From: Nannobrachium achirus
Taxonomy: Eukaryota > Chordata > Actinopteri > Myctophiformes > Myctophidae
Assembly: GCA_963921795.1 (NCBI GenBank)
Contig: OY997641.1
Coordinates: 61,292,500-61,356,499 of the forward strand
Reading direction: 5' to 3'
Length of the DNA stretch: 64,000 bases
The translations under genes were made by a program, and so were the position numbers. Of the stretch, positions 10,855-64,000 are shown one piece after another; position 1 is the stretch's first letter; the number at the start of each line of letters is the position of its first letter. The notes under the pieces are model-generated. The model worked only from the letters and a program-made list of their open reading frames with translations, did no database searches and had not been told where the DNA came from.

Positions 10855-11210
10855 AAAAGTCCTTGCTGGTTTTGAACCAAGAAACTCCTGTTAGCAGAGA
10901 CAGAGGTCTTAAGCACTTTACCACCATGATTACTTCCTCTGTTCTCTTGCAAACTTCACTGAAAGATACAGGAAGGTACGAGTATCAGGTAAAACTTTGT
11001 AAAATGTTCATGCTGGTTTCAAACCAAGAACATTCTGTTTGTATCTTAACCACTGCTCCACCATGGTTCATGCTAGCTTTGTGCTCTTGCACGCTCTTCA
11101 GTAAAAGATTAGATAAAAGTGCAAAAGCTCTGTAAAAGTTATAGGATTTCCTTGTTGGTTTAGAACCCAGAACCTTCTGTGTAGGCCTACCACTGCTCCA
11201 CTATGATCAA
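10855..11210 (-). repeat. Three tandem tRNA-like (SINE head) units
   Basis: On the minus strand three units at about 10940-10860, 11072-11005 and 11208-11150 each hold an A-box-like CAGTGGTTAAG or related string and a B-box-like GGTTTGAAACC or variant, separated by similar spacers of about 140 bases. They read as a SINE whose tRNA-like head was triplicated, or as three nested insertions. None folds convincingly as a working tRNA. Confidence 0.55.
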
Positions 11211-12284
11211 TACATAGTCAGTTCTAAACGTGGAAACATAAAAACACAGACACCTTTTTAAAACAAAGTTATTTTTTATTTGAAAATACTAAATGATATA
11301 TGATGGTATGTTCACACAGTTCAGTACATCACTTTGATTAAGAAACTTTACATTAAAGCAAAAAACATGGTTCAGTGAAGTAACAATGTGTAATAAACCA
11401 AATTATAATATTTGTAGGAAAATATACAGTTCTGATCTCTTTTTATCAAAAATAAAGTTTAATCTCCTCCTAAAAGTTGTATCTCCTCCTACAATGTTTA
11501 AACTAGACACTGCAAGCTGTTCCCACTTTTACACACTTTATACACATTTATGATACACAATGTACAACAAATAAAGAATAAAAATCATGTTTACAGGTTT
11601 TTATATACACTAGAAGCTTGGCCGCCCTTCGGGCGGCCAAGCGTCTAGTCGACGCCCTGGCCAACTCGGGAACAATGTAAATAGGGAATGAATGCCCCAC
11701 CCTTTAATGCAAACCCCATTATACCTGTTGTCATAGGATCCATTTTTACCATCTGTTTGCGTGTGTCCATTTATGCCCATATATGGAGATCTCTGTAGGA
11801 CCCGTTTGTTTTTTTATTATTATTTTTTATCCCACGGTTTTTGCAACCCATTTTTCTCACCCGGTGACTACCTAACCTGTAGTCCTGTTTTCCGCTCTCC
11901 CCCTGCCACGCCAGGGGACACTAATGCAAACCCCATTATAACTGTTGTCATAGGACCCGTTTTGACCATCTGTTTGCCTTTGTCCACTTATGCCCATAGG
12001 ACCCGTTTTATGGAGATCTCTGCAGACACAGTACCGGTTCCAGAAAACTCTGATGTCAGACATCAGCTCCGCATACAGGCATCCATTTTATGCCCATAAA
12101 TGTATGCCCAGTTACCCTGGTCCGAAAATAAATTAAAAAAATGGACGGCAGTGTGCAAACATGATTGACATAATGTGAAGTTGTTGTTTTTTTATTTACA
12201 TGCTCAGAAATTTGCTCCTATATTCGGCCGAAAAAACAGCAGTGTGCAACGACCTTAAGGGGTTAATAATTAATTAATTTTCTT
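11211..12284. other. Probable 3' flank of the NLR gene, non-coding
   Basis: AT-rich sequence downstream of the NLR stop codon on the minus strand. Minus-strand AATAAA signals exist (for example near 11276), but none can be singled out as the poly(A) site. A perfect hairpin CTTGGCCGCCC-TTCG-GGGCGGCCAAG-type palindrome lies at about 11617-11641. ACTAATGCAAACCCCATTATA-like sequence occurs twice (near 11705 and 11920), marking a repeat of about 220 bases. Confidence 0.45.
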
Positions 12285-53064
<40,780 letters not shown>

Positions 53065-53079
53065 GGTAGAGCAGAGACC

Positions 53080-53767
<688 letters not shown>

Positions 53768-54884
53768 AATGGGTAATGTATGTTTTGTAATAATAATCAA
53801 AATTGACAAAGTAGGCCTCTAAGTAGTAACTTCAGTTTTCTAATAATCGTAGTGGAGAATAAAGAATAAAATATTTGGATAGAAATACATTTTATTGGAA
53901 AGTGGAAATACTCAAGTAAAGTACTTAAGTACAGTAAAGTACTTAGTTACTTTACACCACTGGTTACTGTACATTCATCTTCAATGGGAGACACGTCGGC
54001 TGCTTCAAAACCATGTGACGCCCATATTAGGAGATGAATTAAAATGGCTGTGTCTGCCGTTCTCCCCAAATTATTCTGCACGTTGCCGCGCGCTTAGGAA
54101 ATGAATTGAAATGGCCACATCCCTTCAACCCCCACAAGAATTCAACACATTGCGGAGACGCACAAGCCACATTATATTTTTTATTCTTATATAATATTAT
54201 GCCATACAGTAAAGAACCAGAGTCCACTCTAGACTCACTATAGCGAGGACTCTGAGGAGTAACGCCACATCAACCAGTCAAACATTTGTAAAACATTCTA
54301 TCTGAGATATTATCTTCATAGAGCAGCACACCACTGTCACATTTCATCTGTGGACGTTGGCTCTGAGCCTCCTCACACGTAGCTACTTTCATAAAGTTGA
54401 TGAGTGGTCTATTTTAACCTAATAATCTGCTCTGTAAGCATGACAATAAGAATAGCTTTAAAAATGAGTATAGTTTGTCTGAACCCATTCTGATGAAGAC
54501 CTTTGTGTCGAAACATTAATAAAGCCTGACTGGGAGCTTCATAATTTTAATCAAGTGTGCGGAGACTGCAGACTCATTTTTTTTTCTTCTTTTTATAATT
54601 TTGTATTCCACTGTTGGTCCTGCATCTGTTGCCAGCAGATTTTTTTTTCAATTTTTTCTTTTGACACTGACATTCACTCAAGACAAGGAGTGAATGTCAA
54701 GCAAGGTGTTTAACTGTACTTGTACTTTACTAAAAAAAGATATTGTGTTGACTATACTTCTCCATTTTCGTCCAATAAAATATTCCATCAATCAAAAAAC
54801 CCTATGTGTAGCTATAGCAAATGCTCACCTAGATGGACAATATGGTGCTATTTCTTGCGGCGTTTTGAGACAAACTAGTATAAT
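53768..54884. repeat. Segmental repeat unit A, copy 1
   Basis: Starts TGGGTAATGTATGTTTTG and ends near ACAAACTAGTA. Nearly identical to 58031-59150 and, for its first part, to 60003-60656. Contains an AAGTACT MITE end and no gene. The short open frames in all copies are the same and lack domains. Confidence 0.8.
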
Positions 54885-56957
54885 GGCTGCGTTTCCCAAA
54901 GCGATTTTGAGTGCTCGTAAGCTCAGGCATGGTCGTAGAGACCAAAATCGTCCCTCGCAGCCTGCGCAGGCACCTGTCAATCAAGAGCAGCGAGGGCTTT
55001 CAGGAAACCGGTCGTCTCGTACAATGGAACCAAATAGCTGTGATGACGGTTGAATGCACACCTCATACGAATGGCCATCGTAAGGAGGATTTTAGAAGCA
55101 AACACCTCTCCCGCAAGTTTCCCACGGGTGCTGCAGACGTGTCTGTACGATGGTTTTTTTAAGGGTGCGCCGGGGCGCCCGTAAGCACCCTTCATAGAAA
55201 ACTGAGCACTATACAACTAAGTATAACTATGAAAGTTTATTTTAAAAAGCTATCTAAGTCTTGTGGATGGTAGAGTAGGCTATTCTACACACCTGCTATA
55301 CAAGTGAACTATATATTTATATTTATATAATAAATAAATAAAACATACAAAGGTGAACTATATGTTTTATGTTATGCATGTCGCTTGCTTTGATATAGGT
55401 CTATAAGCTACTGAGAAATAGCGCACCACAACACACACTTACATAAAAAAGAACAAGCTTATAGGCTGCCTCATTTGTTAAGTGGGTCCGTGGACCAGTG
55501 GGGGTCCCCTCTCCCCAGCTAAAAGGCATGCAGTGATGCGTGAAAGCGGCGATAGAACTCGGATCACCCAGTCGCTAGTCCAACACACAACCCGTCGTGC
55601 CAAACGACTCAGCGAGAAACAGTCCGGTCAGACAGTGTGTGTCAGCCAGGCACTCATCATCCTACACTCTGAGAGTTAGCCTACATTTTTGAACCATTGG
55701 GTTCCTAACTTGCAAACTTCCAAACTAAAATAACAGCCCTGCGCCTCTTTAGCCCCTTGTGCGTCGTGCCAACACAACACTGAGGTAAAGAGACAGGGCT
55801 GTTATATTTTAGTTTGGACGTTAGGAGTTAGGAACCAAATGGTTCCAAAATTTAACTCACAAGTTGAGAGTGTAGGATGATGATCTAAGACGGGCAGTTA
55901 AGTCAATTTGTGCAGTCAGTTATAAGCCTACCAACAGGCAACAGCGCTTTGCAGCTTTGCATGTTTCAAATTAAAATAAGGGGTTTGTACAGTCAGTTTA
56001 GCTGCTATTCTGAAGAGCCGGTGGGGACAGAACCCGGAGCACTTACTCCCCAGTCCAACACATATCCCGTCTTGTGTGTTGGACTAGCGACTGGGTTGAA
56101 CTTGACCGTGGACTTGTCAATATAGCGCTTTGGCAGCCTGTTGGAAGTTAGGCACCAAACGGACCCTCGTCCTCATCATGGGTAGGCTATGTTATCATGT
56201 AACTCAGAGAGTGTGTAGCCTATACTCTCTGTCTCAGTGACAGACCCATGATGAGGGTCCATTTGATTCATAACTAATTGTAGCCCTACAGCGAAGACGC
56301 GATGGACAACAGCGTTGTAAACAGCAGGGCACAGCCTTATAGCATGACGGGTTGTGTCTTAGACTGTTAAGCGAGCGCTTCGGGTTCGGTCCCCGCTCCA
56401 GCATATCGATAGATCTATCAAGGACACCAGTGAGTATGATTTTGAGAACCGATGCACTAGTCTACAAATTAATAAATATTCAAGACGAGCAGTTAAGTCA
56501 CACATAGAGTTTAAAATCAAAACAAGGTTTTTGTGCAGCCAGTCAGTTTATAGCATACCAGCGCTTAAAACTTGCAATTAGAGATTCAAATTGGGTTTGT
56601 GCGGTCAGTTAGCCTACCAACAGCTAAAAAGTGTGTTAATTTTCAGTGTTGTATGTTTTATTTATGGGCCGATACAATCACACAAGCCGCTGAAATTCAT
56701 TTCGGAGCGCAGCTGCTAACGTCCTATCAATCGAAGCCCAGAGCCATTCAAGGAGAGTTTCAGGGAGAGTTACATCATCTCCGTTCACATAGGGCCAGTG
56801 TTGGCAGAACTCTCTGATACAAGGCTCTGGCCAGTCTACTGGCGTGCGAAGGCTGTTTTGCGAGGGGCGCTTACAAGCGCGTTTGAGAAACGCCATAATC
56901 GTTAGGACCGCAGCCGAGCGAAGGCCCTCGCACGACCTGCGCTTTGGGAAACGCAAT
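54885..56957. mobile_element. Inserted element with GCGTTTCCCAAAGC ends (about 2.06 kb)
   Basis: Left end GGCTGCGTTTCCCAAAGCG (near 54888) and right end CGCTTTGGGAAACGCA (near 56940) are inverted repeats. The empty site is preserved at about 59150 (ACTAGTAATGTCCATTAC). Interior has a palindrome at about 55680-55870 (TTAGGAACC/GGTTCCTAA). No transposase is recognised. Confidence 0.65.
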
Positions 56958-57710
56958 TGTCCATTACTAGTTTTCTCACTGAAAAGATGTGAATTTCCCG
57001 TGCTGCATGCAAAACAACAACAGAGGAACATCTATATATCAAAACAAAACCGACTCGGTGCAATGCCAGTGTAGGCTACCTTTTATGATTGCGTTTTCAT
57101 TCAACTATTTAATTCATCTGTAAATGTATATTTATAATAATCACCAAGAACACAAAAAGAACATAATAATTAACACCCGTAAAACATCTTAAAATAACGG
57201 CAGAGTAGGGTACCAGTCCAATCTGGACTGGGGGGTACAAAGTCTAATTTGGGTGGGCATTGCCCCCCATTGTTTATCCATCAAACATTACAACCATATC
57301 ATCATCCATCTTCTAGCCTATTTATAAAACTAGAACCATAACATCATCCATCTTCTACCCTACATATAAAACTACAATCATATAATCATCCTCATATTAT
57401 AAAACTACAATGATGTCATCATCCATCATGTAGCCTACTTATAAAACTACAATCATATCATCCATGATCTAGCCTACTTATACAACTACAATCATATCAT
57501 CCATGATCTAGCCTACTTATAAAACTACAATCACATGATCATCCATCAACTATAGCCTACTTGTAAAAATACAATCATGTCATCACCCATCATCTACTTC
57601 TAAAACAATATGAAAGTGCCAAATTCCTGCAGTCATCAGCAGCTCATGCTGCTGAGATGTACGTTAAGACTGATTTGAGACATGATGTCGGAGACAGGGG
57701 GTGGAGTGTG

Positions 57711-57742
<32 letters not shown>

Positions 57743-57783
57743 TGCGTGCGTGTGTGTGCGCGCGCGCATTCAGTTGCTTTCAG
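56958..57783. repeat. Segmental repeat unit B, copy 1, with a 39-bp minisatellite
   Basis: Starts TGTCCATTACTAGTTTTC. At about 57340-57590 are roughly four copies of a unit with TAGCCTACTTATAAAACTAC. A (TG)n/(TGCG)n run lies at 57706-57770. Confidence 0.75.
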
Positions 57784-58222
57784 TGGTGGAAAAATACTAC
57801 AATTATTTACGTAAGTAAAAAGTATTAATACTACTCTTTTACAAGTAAAATTCTGGGATTCAACATTTACTTGAGTAAAAGTACAAAAGTATTGTTATCA
57901 AAATGTACTTAAAGTAGCAAAAGTAGAATGTACTCATTGTGCAGAATGTATTCTCTTGAAAATGACAGATCTACTATTTTGTGGATCTACTATTTTCAAT
58001 TGGGAGAAATGTGTATAGGGCTGAAGACAGTGGGTAATGTATGTTTTGTAATAATAATCAAAATTGACAAAGTAGGCCTCTAAGTAGTAACTTCAGTTTT
58101 CTAATAATCGTAGTGGAGTAAAGAATACAATATTTGGATAGAAATACATTTTATTGGAAAGTGGAAATACTCAAGTAAAGTACTTAAGTACAGTAAAGTA
58201 CTTAGTTACTTTACACCACTGG
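57784..58222. mobile_element. AAGTACT-type MITE at the B/A border
   Basis: Ends CAGTGGTGGAAAAATACT and GTTACTTTACACCACTGG are inverted. The centre includes CAGATCTACTATTTTGTGG at 57966. Confidence 0.65.
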
Positions 58223-59150
58223 TTACTGTACATTCATCTTCAATGGGAGACACGTCGGCTGCTTCAAAACCATGTGACGCCCATATTAGGAGATGAATTA
58301 AAATGGCTGTGTCTGCCGTTCTCCCCAAATTATTCTGCACGTTGCCACGCGCTTAGGAAATGAATTGAAATGGCCACATCCCTTCAACCCCCACAAGAAT
58401 TCAACACATTGCGGAGACGCACAAGCCATATTATATTTTATTCTTATATAATATTATGCCATACAGTAAAGAACCAGAGTCCACTCTAGACTCACTATAG
58501 CGAGGACTCTGAGGAGTAACGCCACATCAACCAGTCAAACATTTGTAAAACATTCTATCTGAGATATTATCTTCATAGAGCAGCACACCACTGTCACATT
58601 TCATCTGTGGACGTTGGCTTTGAGCCTCCTCCCACGTAGCTACTTTCATAAAGTTGATGAGTGGTCTATTTTAACCTAATAATCTGCTCTGTAAGCATGA
58701 CAATAAGAATAGCTTTAAAAATGAGTATAGTTTGTCTGAACCCATTCTGATGAAGACCTTTGTGTCGAAACATTAATAAAGCCTGACTGGGAGCTTCATA
58801 ATTTTAATCAAGTGTGCGGAGACAGCAGACTCATCTTTTTCCTTCTTTTTATAATTTTGTATTCCACTGTTGGTCCTGCATCTGTTGCCAGCAGATTTTT
58901 TTTTCTATTTTTTCTTTTGACACTGACATTCACTCAAGACAAGGAGTGAATGTCAAGCAAGGTGTTTAACTGTACTTGTACTTTACTAAAAAAAGATATT
59001 GTGTTGACGATACTTCTCCATTTTCGTCCAATAAAATATTCAATCAAAAAATAATATATTTCAATCAAAAAACCCTATGTATAGCTATAGCAAATGCTCA
59101 CCTAGATGGACAATATGGTGCTATTTTTTGCGGCATTTTGAGACAAACTA
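58031..59150. repeat. Segmental repeat unit A, copy 2
   Basis: Second copy of the unit at 53768; a few substitutions and small indels only. It runs directly into unit B copy 2 without the 2.06-kb element. Confidence 0.85.
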
Positions 59151-59889
59151 GTAATGTCCATTACTAGTTTTCTCACTGAAAAGATGTGAATTTCCCGTGC
59201 TGCATGCAAAACAACAACAGAGGAACATCTATATATCAAAACAAAACCGACTCGGTGCAATGCCAGTGTAGGCTACCTTTTATGATTGCGTTTTCATTCA
59301 ACTATTTAATTCATCTGTAAATGTATATTTATAATAATCACCAAGAACACAAAAAGAACATAATAATTAACACCCGTAAAACATCTTAAAATAACGGCAG
59401 AGTAGGGTACCAGTCCAATCTGGACTGGGGGGTACAAAGTCTAATTTGGGTGGGCATTGCCCCCCAATGTTTATCCATCAAACATTACAACCATATCATC
59501 ATCCATCTTCTAGCCTATTTATAAAACTAGAACCATAACATCATCCATCTTCTACCCTACATATAAAACTACAATCATATAATCATCCATCATATTATAA
59601 AACTACAATAATGTCATCATCCATCATGTAGCCTACTTATAAAACTACAATCATATCATCCATGATCTAGCCTACTTATAAAACTACAATCATATCATCC
59701 ATCATCTAGCCTACTTATAAAACTACAATCATATCATCCATCATCTAGCCTACTTATAAAACTACAATCATATCATCCATCATCTAGCCTACTTATAAAA
59801 CTACAATCATATCATCCATCTTCTAGCCTACTTATAAAACTACAATCACATGATCATCCATCAACTATAGCCTACTTGTAAAAATACAA
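59151..59889. repeat. Segmental repeat unit B, copy 2, expanded minisatellite
   Basis: Same start as copy 1 (TGTCCATTACTAGTTTTC). The 39-bp unit TAGCCTACTTATAAAACTAC... is present about seven times (59625-59860), more than in copy 1. Confidence 0.85.
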
Positions 59890-60656
59890 GAATGTACTCA
59901 TTGTGCAGAATGTATTTGAAAAATCTCTTGAAAATGACAGATCTACTATTTTGTGGATCTGCTATTTTCAAATGGGAGAAATGTGTATAGGGCTGAAGAC
60001 AGTGGGTAATGTATGTTTTGTAATAATAATCAAAATTGAAGGTAGGCCTCTAAGTAGTAACTTCAGTTTTCTAATAATCGTAGTGGAGTAAAGAATACAA
60101 TATTTGGATAGAAGTACATTTCATTGGAAAGTGGAAATACTCAAGTAAAGTACTTAAGTACAATACTTAATAAAAGTACTTAGTTACTTTACACCACTGG
60201 TTACTGTACATTCATCCTCAATGGGAGACACGTCGGCTGCTTCAAAACCATGTGACGCCCATATTAGGAGATGAATTAAAATGGCAGTGTCTGCCGTTCT
60301 CCCCAACATATTCGGCACGTTGCCACGCGCTTAGGAAATGAATTGAAATGGCCACATCCCTTCAACCCCCACAAGAATTCAACACATTGCGGAGACGCAC
60401 AAGCCATATTATATTTTATTCTTATATAATATTATGCCATACAGTAAAGATCCAGAGTCCACTCTAGACTCACTATAGCGAGGACTCTGAGGAGTAACGC
60501 CACATCAACCAGTCAAACATTTGTAAAACATTCTATCTGAGATATTATCTTCATAGAGCAGCACACCACTGTCACATTTCATCTGTGGACGTTGGCTTTG
60601 AGCCTCCTCACACGTAGCTACTTTCATAAAGTTGATGAGTGGTCTATTTTAACCTA
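59890..60656. repeat. Segmental repeat unit A, copy 3 (interrupted)
   Basis: Third copy; it ends at TTTTAACCTA, where the palindromic element is inserted, and resumes at 62010 (ATAATCTGCTCTGTAAGC) for about 30 bases. Confidence 0.8.
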
Positions 60657-62006
60657 TAGGTCAGTCAATCTAAGAGAAAATATGGCTTAACCCCCAAAAA
60701 ATTGATACAAAAGGTTTTTCAATGGATTCTGGTAGTATTGGGTGTGCTAAATAACATACTCAACATCTACCAAAATCTACCAACCTGAAAGCCGCCATTT
60801 TCAAGATGGCGTCCCAAATGGTTGCGGGGGGCTTAAAATGGCTATATCTCGAATGGAAAGGATTTTGCAAATATTTTGTCAACTGATTCTGGTACCTCTG
60901 GATATGCTTTAGAGCATACTAAAAATAGAGGAAAATATTCCTTTCAGAAAGGCTTCATTTTCAAGATGGCGTGACTGGCGTCCACGTTGGCTGCCGGGAG
61001 CTTCAAATGCCTATAAACTGGGATTCAATCTATAAAAAATCATAACAATTGTGCACTTGGTGACACGTTTTTTACTTTTGGCATGGTGTTGGGTATGGAC
61101 ATAAGGTATTCAAAAAACAACTGCAACAAGTTGGGCTTACCCCCTAGTGGTCTGTTTGAAATTAATCCATTATTAAATAGATCTGCACATGGTTGAAACC
61201 CCAAATAGTGATGGAAGAGATTTTTCAATGGATCCTGTTACTATTAGGTATGCTAAATAACATCCTAAAAGCTTAGGAGAAACAAACCACTGAAAAGGCA
61301 TAATTTTCACAACGTCCATGGGAGCTTAAAATGCATGTACATTGGGAGGGAATATGTGCCATCTTGAAAAGTATGCATTTCCAGTAGTTTTTTCCCCCTA
61401 AGCTTTTAGTATGTTATTTAACATACACAATAGTAAGATAATCCTTTTGAAAATTCTCTTCCATCAATTATTTGGGGTTTCAACCATATACTTACATATT
61501 TAATATTGGATTAATTTCAAACAGACCACTAGGGGGTGAGCCCAACTTGTTTGCTATGTTCTTGAAGACCTTATGCCCATACCTAACACCATGCCAAAAA
61601 TCTAAAACTAGTCACCAAGTGTATAATTATTATGATTTTTTATAGATTTAATCCCAGTTTATAGGCATTTGAAGCTCCCGGCAGCCAACGTGGACGCCAG
61701 TCACGCCATCTTGAAAATTAAGCCTTTCCGAAAGGAATATTTTCCTCTATTTTTAGTATGATCTAAAGCATACCAGAATCAGTTGACAAAATATTTGTAA
61801 AATCTTTTCCATTCGATATAGCCATTTTAAGCCCCCCGCAACCATCTGGGACGCCATCTTGAAAATGGCGGCTTTCGGGGAGGTAGATTTTGGTAGATTT
61901 TGAGTATGTTATTTAGCACACCCAGTACTACCAGAATCCATTGAAAAACCTTTTGTATACATTTTTTGGGGGTTAGGCCATATTTTCTCTTAGAATGACT
62001 GACCTA
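60657..62006. mobile_element. Near-palindromic 1350-bp element
   Basis: The ends are TAGGTCAGTCAATC and GAATGACTGACCTA. The two arms, about 60657-61285 and 61395-62006, are inverted copies of each other. The 3-bp duplication CTA lies at 60654-60656 and 62007-62009; the empty site TTAACCTAATAATCTG occurs in unit A copies 1 and 2. No ORF of note. Superfamily unknown. Confidence 0.85.
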
Positions 62007-62009
62007 CTA

Positions 62010-63105
62010 ATAATCTGCTCTGTAAGCATGACGATAAGAAAAGAGAACGGTTATTTAGCAGATATTACCTTCATGGAGCAGAAGTTGAAAGAGACGTCGT
62101 TCACTTGGATCAGTCAGGGTGTCTGTGGCGTGCAGCTGCATCTAAAGGTGCAGCTGCAGCTGCATCTAAAGAACTTCCTCAAACGTTAACAATAAAAAAA
62201 AAGAGGTCTGCGTCACCCAGTTTCATATCCTTTCTTTAAGTGTTGCCTTATGATTCACACTGACAGCAGCCTGGCTGTTACAGTATGTCAATAAGTCATT
62301 TATCACAGTGTGACACATATTTATGTCATTATGAGCACCCTCACTGACTTCAGGCCTGTCTATACATGTTCAGTTCGGTTCGTGAGTTATGTTTTCCGAC
62401 GTGCAAATTTCCGAACTCTCATTCGGTCCAATGCTTTTCAGAAGTTGCGAGGGATATCATTTTATGGTCGAAAAGGACCTTTTGACCGAAATATTCAGTT
62501 TCGGGTGAAGTATAGGCAGGGGTTTAGCCATTTCAGCTGGAACAGCCCTCAAGCCCTCACTGACTTCACATCAACACGTGCCTATAAGTCTGTAAGGGAG
62601 TAGCCTCGTGTAGCCAGGCTTACTCATCTGCGAAGAGAAAAGCCTGGTCAAGACCATAGCCTGAAACGGCATGAAACGGTGCTACTACCGCCGGGAGAAT
62701 TTCACCGGATGTTATTGTTTTTTTTTTCATATTCCCCGCTGGCGAAAAAAACTGTTCTACTTCTCCCGACCCATCGGTTGCGCTTGTAATAAACAATATC
62801 CAAACAAAAACATGGATTCTGACAAAGGACACCTATTAAGAGCGAGTTAAGAGCTACAATCTTTATGTAAACGGACTGCAACGCATGACGTAACTTCCGT
62901 TAACCGCAGCACTTCCGCCACTTCCGGTGTCTGTAGGTTCATGCCGTTTTCATCGGCTATTCTGACCAGGGTGGTAAGGGAGTGGATTGGAATTGGACGT
63001 GCCAACTTGTGCCTTGTGCACTCGTGGCCATGTATGACCACGAGTTACGAGTACTGCAATCGGTGCTGTCTGTATGTACTGTTTGTCGGTGGGCCTTGTT
63101 ATTTA
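62010..63105. other. Non-coding, no element recognised
   Basis: The first 30 bases belong to unit A. A GCAGCTGCA-rich stretch lies at 62130-62165. The frames at 62310-62603 and 62620-62832 have no recognised domain. An inverted TGGCCATGTATGACCACGAG lies near 63026. Confidence 0.45.
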
Positions 63106-63856
63106 GGTCACCAGCACTTTCGCCTATAACATATTCGCCTACACGCATTTGGTCCTTTCGCCTGGCATTTTCGCCTTGGAGGAGAGTCTTTTCACCTACC
63201 TGTCTGAGCCATTTCGCCTACCCTCAATTCTGCTGTCAGACTGTCCATGTTTGCAAATTATCTCTTTGTCATTTAAATATTATAGTGACTGCGACAGTGG
63301 TGTCAAGTGAATCTAACAGTTTACTTGACATTTATTATTTACATCACATTTTATTCCTAAAAAATGGCAAAATAGTTTTTTATGCCTGTTGACAGGCAAG
63401 GTTGATTCTATAGGCTATTTAGGTGTAGCATATCTTATATAGACCTATAGGCTAATAGCCTACATATATATTTTGTATAGCCTAATGTTAAAACAATATA
63501 GGCCTACAATACTGTTCATTTTACAATACTGTTCAATACTGCACCAAAGAATGTATAGTATCGGGACATGGATTAATTAATTATTTGGGCGCACCTGATT
63601 CCAATAGCTCTGTATTTATGTGATTACTATGGAGTGCATAGGATAGCCATGTGTAGGTTTGACATGTAACACCACTGTCACAGTCACTATAATATTTAAA
63701 TGACAAAGAGATAATATGCAAACATGGACAGTCTGACAGCAGAATTGAGGGTAGGCGAAATGGCTCAGACAGGTAGGTGAAAAGACTCTCCTCCACGGCA
63801 AAAGTGCCCCGCGAAAAGACCTGGCGAAAATGTTATAGGCGATTATGCCTGACACC
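63106..63856. mobile_element. 751-bp MITE with 8-bp target duplication
   Basis: Ends GGTCACCAGCACTTTCGCC and, inverted, GGTGTCAGGCATAATCGCC. Inverted arms of about 185 bases (63125-63310 and 63660-63845) rich in TTCGCC. Target duplication GTTATTTA at 63098-63105 and 63857-63864. hAT-like by duplication length. Confidence 0.85.
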
Positions 63857-63864
63857 GTTATTTA

Positions 63865-64000
63865 TAGCAGGTCGCACTTGTTGATGACGACCAGGGACGT
63901 GCAGAGAATGTTAGAGAGGCAGGGGCTGAAATTTCTAAAATGGCCTTTTGATGAAAATATTGAAAATGGCTGACCTTCAAGCTCACAAGGCGTCGCAGTA
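63865..64000. other. End of window, no gene
   Basis: Non-coding; CTTCAAGCTCACAAGGCG at 63975-63992 resembles the short motif family. Confidence 0.4.

Noticed and set aside
56678..57074. Overlapping frames on both strands near 56.8 kb
   Set aside because: They lie across the right end of the inserted element and have no domain.
59625..59860. CRISPR-like array of 39-bp units
   Set aside because: No unique spacers; simple VNTR.
62310..62603. Plus-strand frame of 97 codons
   Set aside because: No domain, no splice context, in a repeat-rich flank.

Overview
The window looks like nuclear DNA of a teleost fish: introns with GT-AG borders, long CA/GT, GA, AT and TCAA microsatellites, tRNA-derived SINEs of fish type, hAT-like and other DNA transposons, an RTE-like LINE, and above all a fish-type NLR gene (FISNA-NACHT-LRR-B30.2). 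No bacterial operon, CRISPR array or rRNA gene is visible. Almost everything coding lies on the minus strand.

Region 1 (1-9.1 kb): dispersed repeats and one SINE, then three separated minus-strand exons that read as parts of an ABCB6-like ABC transporter (9093-8889, 4543-4425, 3731-3622). The exons that should lie between the first two are absent. An RTE-like LINE with a long open reading frame sits at an acceptor, and the third exon has lost its acceptor to a GA repeat. I call this a broken gene copy.

Region 2 (9.1-12.2 kb): non-coding repeats, including three tRNA-like units in a row.

Region 3 (12.3-53.1 kb): one NLR gene on the minus strand. I can join 15 exons from an ATG at 53064 to a stop at 12285. 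All splice phases agree and the sum is 3993 nt, or 1330 residues plus stop. In order: a start exon, seven repeated exons for a serine-rich peptide (49.1-40.1 kb), two short exons, a FISNA-NACHT-winged-helix exon (29675-27872), two LRR exons, a linker exon and a B30.2 exon. The likely role is cytosolic innate sensing, inferred from the family.

Its introns have swallowed nested elements. Between the LRR exons a hAT-like MITE carries a 10.2-kb LTR retroelement (tRNA-Asn-type primer site, gag-like/RNase H/integrase ORF, 3' ORF running into the LTR), whose 5' LTR carries a 1.4-kb hAT-like element. Between the exons at 39.3 and 30.1 kb lies a long-TIR, MULE-like transposon with a 9-bp target duplication, itself interrupted by a 5.5-kb hAT-like insertion.

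Region 4 (53.2-64 kb): non-coding. A roughly 1.97-kb unit is present about two and a half times, interrupted by a 2.06-kb element, a 1350-bp near-palindrome and other inserts. The duplicated copies supply empty sites that date these insertions after the duplication.
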